DNA of 32,321 nucleotides from an uncultured Bacilli bacterium (GTDB lineage: Bacteria; Bacillota_I; Bacilli_A; RF39; UBA660): positions 1 to 32,321 of the forward strand of contig CANRJE010000004.1 of NCBI GenBank assembly GCA_947630865.1, given 5' to 3'. Shown here one piece after another: positions 6,509 through 13,671 of this stretch. A program made the position numbers and the translations under genes. How positions within the stretch are numbered: position 1 is the first letter of the stretch; every line of letters begins with the position of its first letter. The notes beneath the pieces were generated by a model. It did no database searches. It was given only the letters and a program-made list of their open reading frames with translations, and had not been told where the DNA came from.

Positions 6509-8317
6509 ATGGAAGATATTAAACTTGATGGCCCTCAAATGAGAGTAGTTGACTATTTAAAAGAAAAGAATAAAGATAATGGGAAAGTTGTAGCTGGTCA
6601 GTACTTTGGTAGTAATTATACTTATGATGAAACATTTAAAATGTTTAATGATTATAAAAAAGCATTTTTAAGTTTGGAAGGAAAAGGTGAAAATGGTATT
6701 TTAATTGCATCTCCATCTACTATTTCTTCTGTTAATGCTTTCTTTGGAGCAATGGATGCTAATAAGATTGCATGTCCTATTGGTCAAGGTTTTTTACAAA
6801 CATTCACAGAAAGATATGTTAAAGAAAGTAATGCTAAAACAGTTTTTGCTTTAGATTTATTTTTAAATGAAGATTTAATTAATAACTTGGCTAAGGCTGG
6901 AGTTAAAAATATAATTGTAACAACAATTTCTGATTATATGAATCCCGTTGCTAAAGCAATTGCTAAAACTAAAGGACAAATACCAAAAGTTGATTTTATT
7001 GATGCTTATGTTCGAAGTGGAAAAAGTATTCCTCAAGGTTTAGAATTAATTCGTTTAAAAGATTTTGCTAAAGTTGGAAGTAAAATTAAAGAAGATACGA
7101 AATTTCCTTATAGAGAAGATCAAATTGTTGCTCATTTTTTAACTGGGGCAACAACTAGTCAAACACCTAAAACTGTTAGGGCATATGGAGATGAATTTAT
7201 TACTTTAGGAGAAATTTATAATACGGAATATTTTGATTTAAATCCAGGAGAAGTTAATACAATTTTTATTCCAATTTTCTATGGAACAGGTGCAAGTAAC
7301 AGTATCTATGCAGGACTTATCAATGGTATGACTAATAATTATAAACCAAAATATGATAAATATGCTTTTGCTAAAGATTTACAAGATTCAAAAGCTGTTG
7401 TTTGTGTTGTTGCTCCTAGTCATGTTGCAACGTTATTTAATTCTAAGTTACCAGATAATGCTTTAAGTCATGTAAAATATATTTATATTGGAGGAGAGGC
7501 TGTAACACCTGCTTGGCTTGAAAGAGCAAGAAGTGAGGCTAGAAGACTTGGGATTAAAGAAATTATCAATGGTTATGGTCAAACAGAAATGTTTTCAATG
7601 ACAGGTATTTCTAAAATGAATCCTGAACGTGATGATGATGTAAGTATTTATCCTGTTCCTGGTATGAAATATCGTGTAGTTGATGATGAGACAAGAGAAG
7701 TATTAGGAAAAAATCAAAGAGGAATTTTGGAAACTTCATATCCTAAAAAGTTACCTGGTTATTTAGATGGGGAGAAAAATAAAGAATTATTCACGAAAGA
7801 TGGTTGGGTTCATTCTGGAGATTCTGCTATTATGTATGATGATGGTTCAGTTAGAGTTTTTGGACGAGGAACAGATTTCTTTAAAAATAATGGCAAGAGT
7901 TATGCTATGTTTGATATTGAAGAAGCTATACTAAATCATCCAGGAGTTAATGAAGCTGAGGTTATTAAATTTGAAATTAATGGAAATGAATATCCTGCTG
8001 CTATTGTTGTTTTAAATGAAGAATGGCAAACAAGGCTACCAGAGTTTTTAAATTATATGCGAAGTTTAAAAGTTCCAGGAATTGAATACTTATTAGGAAC
8101 GAGATTTATTGATAACTTTAGAACCAATGAAATAACAGGTAAGAGAGATTACTTAAGTTTGCCTAAAACAGATAGAAAAGGTTACTATAAAATGGACGAT
8201 AAATTCTTATGGCAATTAGATTTACTTGATGATTTGAATACACCTTCAATCTTTACAATTCCAGAGAATGAGTTAACTATTTATTTTGAACAAAAAAGTA
8301 AAGTAAAATCTTTATAA
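6509..8317 (+). CDS. ANL-superfamily adenylate-forming enzyme (AMP-binding), substrate unknown
   Basis: Enzymes of this fold activate a carboxylate with ATP to an acyl-adenylate and usually pass it to a thiol. The 602-residue protein shows the P-loop region as LTGATTSQTPKTV (residues 211-223), which departs from the usual TSGTTGxPKG; the A5-like block NGYGQTEM (354-361); the HSGD block (435-438) whose Asp binds ribose; the hinge block GRGTDFFKNNGKS with Arg and Asp in place; and a C-terminal lid with TGKRDY near residue 549, a candidate catalytic Lys. So the core is intact but the phosphate loop is unusual. No carrier protein or CoA-dependent partner is near. It has its own promoter; the kinase-like gene 23 bases downstream is probably in the same transcript. 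A CoA ligase, or a ligase acting on a protein or lipid, are both possible. Confidence 0.8.
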   Translation: MEDIKLDGPQMRVVDYLKEKNKDNGKVVAGQYFGSNYTYDETFKMFNDYKKAFLSLEGKGENGILIASPSTISSVNAFFGAMDANKIACPIGQGFLQTFTERYVKESNAKTVFALDLFLNEDLINNLAKAGVKNIIVTTISDYMNPVAKAIAKTKGQIPKVDFIDAYVRSGKSIPQGLELIRLKDFAKVGSKIKEDTKFPYREDQIVAHFLTGATTSQTPKTVRAYGDEFITLGEIYNTEYFDLNPGEVNTIFIPIFYGTGASNSIYAGLINGMTNNYKPKYDKYAFAKDLQDSKAVVCVVAPSHVATLFNSKLPDNALSHVKYIYIGGEAVTPAWLERARSEARRLGIKEIINGYGQTEMFSMTGISKMNPERDDDVSIYPVPGMKYRVVDDETREVLGKNQRGILETSYPKKLPGYLDGEKNKELFTKDGWVHSGDSAIMYDDGSVRVFGRGTDFFKNNGKSYAMFDIEEAILNHPGVNEAEVIKFEINGNEYPAAIVVLNEEWQTRLPEFLNYMRSLKVPGIEYLLGTRFIDNFRTNEITGKRDYLSLPKTDRKGYYKMDDKFLWQLDLLDDLNTPSIFTIPENELTIYFEQKSKVKSL

Positions 8318-8340
8318 AAAGAAAAAAAGGGAGTGAAAAT

Positions 8341-10131
8341 ATGAAAACTTTTATGGCATTTCCAATATGTAGTTTAGTCTTTATGTCCTTAATTGCAACT
8401 GTTTATTTCTTAAAACCACGTATTAAATCCATAGAAAATAGTATTTATAAATGGCTAGTTATTGTTAATATAATAGGACTTGTATTAGAAATACTTTGTT
8501 ATTTTGCAGTTGATATGGTTGATACTTATTATTTCTTATCGATTGCTATTTTAAAACTTTATGTTGTCTATATATTTATCTGGGCTAATGTTTTTAATTC
8601 ATATGTTTTTATGGTTTCATATAAAAACTATGATAAGAATGACGAAACGGTAAAGAAATATTACCAAAAAGTAAAAAGAAATTCTATTATTTTTGGATTA
8701 TTAGGAGGTATTTTACTTTTATTCTTACCAATTAAGATATTTAATGAAGGCGGACTTGCTTATACATATGGACCTATTACCGATGCTTTGATAATATTTT
8801 GTTTTATCATGGTATCATTTTGGTTTATTAAATGTATAGTAAATATAAAAAATTTAAAACAAAAGAAATATATTCCAGTTATTGCTTGTATTATTGTTTT
8901 AACTTTAGTATTAGTAATTCAATCATATGATAGGTCAATTTTAATATCAACAACAGGACATTCTTTTATGGTTCTATTAATGTTTTTTACAATTGAAAAT
9001 CCTGATATGAAAATTATTAATGAACTTAATAAAAATAGATTATTAGTATCTGAGACTAATGAAGAAAAATCAAACTTTTTATTCTTAGCATCTACTCAAT
9101 TAAAAGAACCAATTCATAATATTGAAAATTTATCTAATAAATCACTTGATACAAATACTAAAGAAAATATGGAAGAAAGATTAACTGTTATTAATAATGA
9201 TGCTCATTTATTATCTTTTTTGATTTCTAATATTATGGATATTTCAACTTTAACTAATGCTAATATTAAGGTTATTCCTAACAAGTATAGTTTAATTAAT
9301 TTACTTGAAAAAATTAGAATTGTTAAAGAAAAAGATGTTAAATCAGGAGTTGACTTACGATTTATATTAAGTAAAAGTATTCCTAAGTACTTATATGGAG
9401 ATTCTAAATTATTAGAACAAGTTATAAATTCACTTTTAGATAATGCTATTAAGTATACAGATAGTGGCTTTGTAGAATTAACAGCTAATGTAATCGTTAA
9501 ATATGATATGTGTCGTTTGGTTTTAAGTGTTTATGATTCAGGAAAAGGTATGTCAATTGATAAAGTAAATGATTTAATTATGATTGATGAACCTTTAAAT
9601 GATGAAGAATTAAAACGTCTTGAAACTAAAAATGTTGATATCAATACTGTTAAAAAGATTGTTACTAAATTAGGTGGTTATTTTGCTATTAAAAGTGAAG
9701 AAAATAAAGGTACAGAGATAAAAATTGTTATAGATCAAAAAATAGAAAAAGATGATGATGATGTTTTTAATAAATATTTAAATCAAGATACAATTTTAGT
9801 AGCATCTAATGATATGGAGTTTATGAAGAATATAACTAATTCTTTAAATAAGCGAGGATTTGATGTTGAAAATTCAATTTATGGAAATGATGTTTTAGAT
9901 AGAATTAGAACAGGAGAAAATTTTAAGTATATATTTCTTGATGATATGTTAGATATTAGAGCTTTGGAAATTTTAAAGAAGTTAAAGAAAAATCCTAAGT
10001 TTAAAACACCAGTTATTGTTATGTTAAATGATGATACAGCTTTTATCAAAGAACATTTTATTGAAGATGGATTTAATAATTATCTTTTAAAATCAGATTT
10101 AAATTCTGAGCTTAATCGAATTTTGAAATAG
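8341..10131 (+). CDS. Membrane hybrid histidine kinase-like protein with degenerate phospho-sites
   Basis: The 596-residue protein starts with about seven hydrophobic helices (residues 5-220). A DHp-like helix follows, in which the H-box reads STQLKEP: Thr252 stands where the phospho-acceptor His of SHELRTP should be. The ATPase domain looks intact: N-box SLLDNAIKYT (Asn368), DSGKG (Asp399) and GGYFAIKS...GTEIKI. A C-terminal receiver-like domain (about 484-596) keeps the acceptor-like Asp534 and Lys584, but the N-terminal acidic pair is Ser489-Asn490 and the switch Ser/Thr is Leu562. The fold is therefore that of a hybrid kinase but the classical phosphorelay seems lost. It could be a sensor that uses ATP binding, or a scaffold. 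It lies 23 bases after the adenylate-forming enzyme and ends in a terminator. No response regulator gene is nearby. Confidence 0.82.
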   Translation: MKTFMAFPICSLVFMSLIATVYFLKPRIKSIENSIYKWLVIVNIIGLVLEILCYFAVDMVDTYYFLSIAILKLYVVYIFIWANVFNSYVFMVSYKNYDKNDETVKKYYQKVKRNSIIFGLLGGILLLFLPIKIFNEGGLAYTYGPITDALIIFCFIMVSFWFIKCIVNIKNLKQKKYIPVIACIIVLTLVLVIQSYDRSILISTTGHSFMVLLMFFTIENPDMKIINELNKNRLLVSETNEEKSNFLFLASTQLKEPIHNIENLSNKSLDTNTKENMEERLTVINNDAHLLSFLISNIMDISTLTNANIKVIPNKYSLINLLEKIRIVKEKDVKSGVDLRFILSKSIPKYLYGDSKLLEQVINSLLDNAIKYTDSGFVELTANVIVKYDMCRLVLSVYDSGKGMSIDKVNDLIMIDEPLNDEELKRLETKNVDINTVKKIVTKLGGYFAIKSEENKGTEIKIVIDQKIEKDDDDVFNKYLNQDTILVASNDMEFMKNITNSLNKRGFDVENSIYGNDVLDRIRTGENFKYIFLDDMLDIRALEILKKLKKNPKFKTPVIVMLNDDTAFIKEHFIEDGFNNYLLKSDLNSELNRILK

Positions 10132-10154
10132 TTTAGTTTTCTAAACTATTTTTT
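10126..10154 (+). terminator. Rho-independent terminator of the kinase-like gene
   Basis: AATAGTTTAG (10127-10136), loop TTTT, CTAAACTATT (10141-10150), then TTTT. The perfect 10-bp stem includes the stop codon. Confidence 0.85.
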
Positions 10155-10198
10155 GTATAAATCAATTTCTTTTGGTTATCTTAATAGTGGTGAATTGT

Positions 10199-10909
10199 AT
10201 GCTTCAAAATGTCTTATTGATGGCTTTAAAAGGAAGTATTGCTGTTATATACCTTTTTTTGGTAGTTAAAGCTCTTGGTAAAAAACAAATAAGTGAACTT
10301 AATATCTTTGATTATATAATTGGACTTTCACTTGGTAATATTGCAGCTGAAATGACAGTTAATAAAGATATATCAATTCTTGGTGGTTTAGTATCAATGA
10401 CGGTTTATGGTTTATTTTCACTTTTAGTATCTTTTATAACTGAGAAAAGTATTAAAGCAAGAAGATTTTTAACGGGTTTTCCAATTGTTATTATGAGTAA
10501 TGGAAAAATTAGTCGGGAGCAATTAAAAAAATGTAAGATTGATGTTAATGATTTACTACAAGATGCTAGAGAAAGTGGTTATTTTGATTTATCGGAGATT
10601 AACTATGCTATTATGGAACCAAGCGGTAAGATTAGTTTTCTTCCTAAAGCCAAATATACTCCAGCAACACCTAATGATATGAAATTAAAAGTAAGTGAAT
10701 CAGGATTAGCTGCTAATTTAATAATTGACGGTAATGTTATGAAAGATAATTTAAAAGTAATAGGACATGATGAAGAATGGCTTTTAAAAAGATTAAAAAA
10801 AGAAGGTTACGATGATTATACAAAATTGCTTTTAGTATTATGTAATAATAAGGAACAATTAACAATATATAAAAAAGATGATAATGTTGAGGATAATAAA
10901 ATTGAATGA
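10199..10909 (+). CDS. YetF / DUF421 family membrane protein
   Basis: The 236-residue protein has three N-terminal hydrophobic helices (about 5-25, 38-58 and 62-85) and a soluble C-terminal part. The family marks are visible: ALGKKQISELNIFDYIIGLSLGNIAAEM after the first helix, then FPIVIMSNGKI, LLQDARESGYFDLSEINYAIMEPSGKISFLPK (the paired small beta domains of YetF-like proteins). The biochemical role is unknown; homologues such as B. subtilis YetF and YkjA lie in the membrane with the C-terminal domain predicted to be cytoplasmic. I choose the ATG at 10199 because AGTGGTGA lies just upstream; a TTG at 10172 in frame would add nine hydrophobic residues but has no ribosome site. It is flanked by terminators and so is a single-gene unit. 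Confidence 0.9.
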   Translation: MLQNVLLMALKGSIAVIYLFLVVKALGKKQISELNIFDYIIGLSLGNIAAEMTVNKDISILGGLVSMTVYGLFSLLVSFITEKSIKARRFLTGFPIVIMSNGKISREQLKKCKIDVNDLLQDARESGYFDLSEINYAIMEPSGKISFLPKAKYTPATPNDMKLKVSESGLAANLIIDGNVMKDNLKVIGHDEEWLLKRLKKEGYDDYTKLLLVLCNNKEQLTIYKKDDNVEDNKIE

Positions 10910-10940
10910 TTAGAAAATAGATATCTAATCATTTTTTTCA
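10905..10940 (+). terminator. Rho-independent terminator of the yetF-like gene
   Basis: AATGATTAGA (10905-10914), 9-base loop, TCTAATCATT (10924-10933), then a T run. The stem covers the stop codon. Confidence 0.85.
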
Positions 10941-10993
10941 TTAAAAAAATGATTTATACATACAAATATAATGGACTTTAGTGAAAATAATAT

Positions 10994-11021
10994 TGCTAAA
11001 TTTTAATTAATATGTTATATT
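10994..11021 (+). promoter_or_regulatory. Promoter of rpsF-ssb-rpsR
   Basis: TTGCTA (10994-10999), 16-base spacer, extended -10 TGTTATATT (11013-11021). Transcription should begin near 11028. Confidence 0.6.
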
Positions 11022-11027
11022 ATCTAC

Positions 11028-11090
11028 GAAGTAAGAGATTACTTTAATAACTTCTTGGCTCATAATGAGTCCATTAGTCCAAAAGGAGGT
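11028..11090 (+). promoter_or_regulatory. Structured 5' leader of rpsF (possible autoregulatory site)
   Basis: AAGTAA-GAGA-TTACTT (11029-11044) is a perfect 6-bp hairpin with a GNRA-type loop, and GAAGT (11028) can alternatively pair with ACTTC (11050). A second hairpin, GGCTCA-taa-TGAGtCC (11057-11072, one bulge), follows, just before the AGGAGGTG site. The place fits leader control of rpsF by ribosomal proteins S6:S18, but I do not see the CCG feature of that known motif, so the assignment is open. Confidence 0.4.
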
Positions 11091-11098
11091 GTAATAAA

Positions 11099-11386
11099 AT
11101 GCGTAATTACGAAGTTATGTTTGTTGTAAAACCAACACTTGAAGATGAAGCAACTTTAAAAGTTTTAGCAAACATGAAAAAGGTTCTTGAAGATATGAAA
11201 GCAGTTATTAAGTCTGAAAAAAATATGGGAAGACGTGAACTTGCTTATGAAGTAAAAGGTTTCAAGAACGGCAATTACTTTTTATTAGAAGTAGAGGCAA
11301 CTCCTGAAGCCGTTTCAGAGTTTGATAGAGTTGCTAACATTAACGAAGATGTAATTAGACACATAGTAGTTAGAGTGGAAGAATAG
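11099..11386 (+). CDS. rpsF: 30S ribosomal protein S6
   Basis: S6 binds the central domain of 16S rRNA together with S18. The 95-residue protein has the normal length and carries the family marks: MRNYEVMFVVKPTLEDE at the N-terminus, GRRELAYEVKGFKNGNYFLLEVEA in the middle, and a C-terminal strand ending HIVVRVEE. AGGAGGTG 8 bases upstream fixes the ATG. It heads the rpsF-ssb-rpsR operon, with ssb 9 bases downstream. The structured leader may allow feedback control by S6:S18. Confidence 0.96.
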   Translation: MRNYEVMFVVKPTLEDEATLKVLANMKKVLEDMKAVIKSEKNMGRRELAYEVKGFKNGNYFLLEVEATPEAVSEFDRVANINEDVIRHIVVRVEE

Positions 11387-11395
11387 GAGTAATTA

Positions 11396-11881
11396 ATGAA
11401 TAAAGTATTTTTAGTAGGTAGATTAACTAGAGATCCAGAATTAAGATATGGTGCTAACAATAATGCTGTTATGCGTACCTCAATTGCAGTTGACCGTCAA
11501 TTTCAAGGTCAAAATGGAGAACGTGGAGCAGATTTTATTAATATTGTTGCCTTTGGTAATCGTGCTGAAACTATGAAAAAATATTTAAATAAAGGAAGTC
11601 AAATTGCTATAAGTGGTCGTATTCAAACAGGATCATATGATGGACAAGATGGAAAAAGAGTTTATACAACTGATGTTATTATTGATGAATTTCAATTTTT
11701 AGATACAAAAGCATCACGAGGAATTACAAATGATAATCCTGATAATAACTTTCAAGATACTTCTTCAAGTACCGAGCTTACTCCATATGATTTTGCAAAT
11801 GATAATGATACCTCTGAACCAGATCCATTTAAAGATTTTGGTGATAAAATTGAAATTGATGATAGCGATTTACCTTTCTAG
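11396..11881 (+). CDS. ssb: Single-stranded DNA-binding protein
   Basis: SSB coats single-stranded DNA in replication, repair and recombination and recruits partner enzymes through its tail. The 161-residue protein starts with the OB fold (NKVFLVGRLTRDPELRYG, residues 2-19; FINIVAFGNRAETMKKYLNKGSQIAISGRIQTGSY), followed by an acidic, Asn/Asp/Ser-rich linker and the conserved C-terminal tip DDSDLPF that docks RecO, PriA and others. The middle of the operon between rpsF and rpsR is its standard place in Bacilli. GGAG at 11386 precedes the ATG. Confidence 0.96.
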   Translation: MNKVFLVGRLTRDPELRYGANNNAVMRTSIAVDRQFQGQNGERGADFINIVAFGNRAETMKKYLNKGSQIAISGRIQTGSYDGQDGKRVYTTDVIIDEFQFLDTKASRGITNDNPDNNFQDTSSSTELTPYDFANDNDTSEPDPFKDFGDKIEIDDSDLPF

Positions 11882-11893
11882 AAGGAGGATAAA

Positions 11894-12115
11894 ATGGCAG
11901 AATTTTATAGAAAAAAGAAAAAAGTATGTTACATGTGTACAACTGGTAAAGATATAAATTATAAAGATGTAGATATTTTAAAAAAATATATAAACGATAA
12001 AGGAAAGATATTACCTCGTCGTGTAACTGGTGCATGTGCTAAACATCAAAGACATATAGCTGAACAAATTAAAAAGGCTCGTGCTATTGCTTTATTACCA
12101 TATACAAATAAATAG
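11894..12115 (+). CDS. rpsR: 30S ribosomal protein S18
   Basis: S18 pairs with S6 on the platform of the small subunit. The 73-residue protein has the usual length and signature: DVDILKKYINDKGKILPRRVTGACAKHQRHI and the basic end with KKARAIALLPYT. It keeps Cys residues in CYMC near the N-terminus and Cys-Ala-Lys-His later, so it looks like the zinc-binding (C+) form; that is inference from the residues. GAAGGAGG precedes the ATG, 12 bases after ssb. A terminator follows at once, ending the operon. Confidence 0.96.
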   Translation: MAEFYRKKKKVCYMCTTGKDINYKDVDILKKYINDKGKILPRRVTGACAKHQRHIAEQIKKARAIALLPYTNK

Positions 12116-12146
12116 GAACAAATTTATTAAGTTTCTATTTTTTTTT
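12110..12146 (+). terminator. Rho-independent terminator of rpsF-ssb-rpsR
   Basis: AAATAGGAAC (12110-12119), 11-base loop, GTTTCTATTT (12131-12140) with one G-U pair, then a T run. Confidence 0.85.
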
Positions 12147-12172
12147 ATCTAAAAGTATGTTATTATATTATA

Positions 12173-12178
12173 TATAAT
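12173..12178 (+). promoter_or_regulatory. Putative -10 of the helical-protein cassette
   Basis: TATAAT in a T/A-rich stretch, 20 bases before the ATG at 12199. No clear -35 is seen, but a terminator lies upstream, so a promoter is needed here. Confidence 0.4.
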
Positions 12179-12198
12179 AGAGTAAAGGATAGATTGTT

Positions 12199-13671
12199 AT
12201 GCAGGAATTAAGACAACTTTTAAAAGAATACGAAGAAAAGTTAAAAGAAGCAACTACTAAACTATCAGCACAAAATTTTCCAAGTATTGATTTAGATAAA
12301 GATATATTAGGACAAATAAATAACCAAATTTTGTCTTTTTTCAAGAACTTAATTCCCAAATTAAATTTAACTAGTGAAGAAGTTAAAGAAATAGAAGATG
12401 CTTTAGATTTTTATAATAAAAATGCTGATTTAGATTTAAATCTTTTAATTGTAAGAGATAAAAAAATAGAAAATTTTATTGAAGTTATAAAAAATTTATA
12501 TCAAAAAATAGAAACTTATCAAGATATGATAAATAAAGAATATCAAAAAATAATTGAAGAAAATCAAAGATTAATTGCAATTATTAAAGATATATTTAAA
12601 GATTTAAAAAGTGATGAAGAAATTGATATTGATAAGTTAATAGAAAAAATAAGACAGTTACCACTTTCACTTGAAACTATTATTTTGATATTAAGAGAAG
12701 CAAACTTAAAAAACTTAAAAAAATATCAACATGATTTAAAAAGTATTAAAGAGCAAAAAGAAGTAAAAAAAGAAGATAAAGAAGAAAAAGAAATAAATGA
12801 AGTTATTGATGATCAAATAGAATTAGATCATAGTACTTTAAAAAAATGTCAATCTTTAATGAAAAAAATCAATGAAGCTTTGAAAAAAGATTTGAGTCAA
12901 GATGCTCAAAAGTATCTTATTCAATCAAAGTTAGTTATTTTAGAAGATGAACTTAATTTCTTATATTCTGAATCTAGTGAATGGACTAATTTAAAAGAAC
13001 AAAAGGATTCTAAAGAAGTATTGAAAGATTATATAATAAGTATTAATAGTAGAATTCAAGTACTTTATGAAAGACTTATAGAATTACAAGAAGAATATCA
13101 AAATACAAAAGAAAAAGAAGAAAGTGATATTGAAAGTAAAGAAGAAAATAGAGATATAATATTTTTAAATCCTGTTTTTGAAGATTTAGAAGAGTTTACT
13201 TGGGGAAAATGTTCTCCTGCTATAAGTAAGAAGTTAGCTAATTTGCTTATGAGATTAAAAAATGGTCAAATTGGCTCACCTATAAGAAGTAAGAATTTTG
13301 ATTCTTTAAAATATCCAATTAATAAATTAAAGATTGGTTCTAGTGGAGGAACACCAAGAGTTTTTTATCAAATTGTTGAAAATCAAATTATAGTTCTTCA
13401 TTTAGGAATAGAAGGTCGAGTAGATTATAATGTATTTAATGCTAAATTAGATGCTAGAATAGGAAATAATCAAGAATATAAAATGCTTCTTACTGCACTT
13501 CTTGATGCTAAAAAATCTCCTAGTATGCCTTCAAAATACGATAGTAGCATTTCAAATTCTGAGTTTTTAGCTAGATTATTAGCTGAATATAAGAAAGTAG
13601 AAAAAGAATTTTGGAGTAAAATGGAAAGTGAATGCTATCAACCTAATAGTCAAGAAAGGCAGGTGGGATAA
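12199..13671 (+). CDS. Coiled-coil protein with RelE/ParE-like C-terminal region, unknown function
   Basis: The 490-residue product is rich in Lys and Glu. Residues 1-310 are predicted as long charged helices, with coiled-coil stretches at about 1-25, 70-130, 170-210 and 275-315. Residues about 325-440 differ: a Trp/Cys/Pro-containing helix (TWGKCSPAISKKLANLLMRL), then LKIGSSGGTPRVFYQIVENQ and IIVLHLGIEGR. The order (helices, a Gly-rich turn, an Arg-Val-Phe-Tyr strand, then a hydrophobic Val-Leu-His strand) resembles the RelE/ParE/HigB toxin fold, but no catalytic set is certain. No antitoxin gene is adjacent. It is the first gene of a three-gene unit and shares one base (TAATG) with the next. 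AAAGGA 9 bases upstream supports the ATG. Function unknown. Confidence 0.72.
   Translation: MQELRQLLKEYEEKLKEATTKLSAQNFPSIDLDKDILGQINNQILSFFKNLIPKLNLTSEEVKEIEDALDFYNKNADLDLNLLIVRDKKIENFIEVIKNLYQKIETYQDMINKEYQKIIEENQRLIAIIKDIFKDLKSDEEIDIDKLIEKIRQLPLSLETIILILREANLKNLKKYQHDLKSIKEQKEVKKEDKEEKEINEVIDDQIELDHSTLKKCQSLMKKINEALKKDLSQDAQKYLIQSKLVILEDELNFLYSESSEWTNLKEQKDSKEVLKDYIISINSRIQVLYERLIELQEEYQNTKEKEESDIESKEENRDIIFLNPVFEDLEEFTWGKCSPAISKKLANLLMRLKNGQIGSPIRSKNFDSLKYPINKLKIGSSGGTPRVFYQIVENQIIVLHLGIEGRVDYNVFNAKLDARIGNNQEYKMLLTALLDAKKSPSMPSKYDSSISNSEFLARLLAEYKKVEKEFWSKMESECYQPNSQERQVG

Noticed and set aside
11730..11957. Plus-strand frame overlapping ssb and rpsR
   Set aside because: It is out of frame with two well-supported genes and encodes an Ile/Leu-rich low-complexity string.
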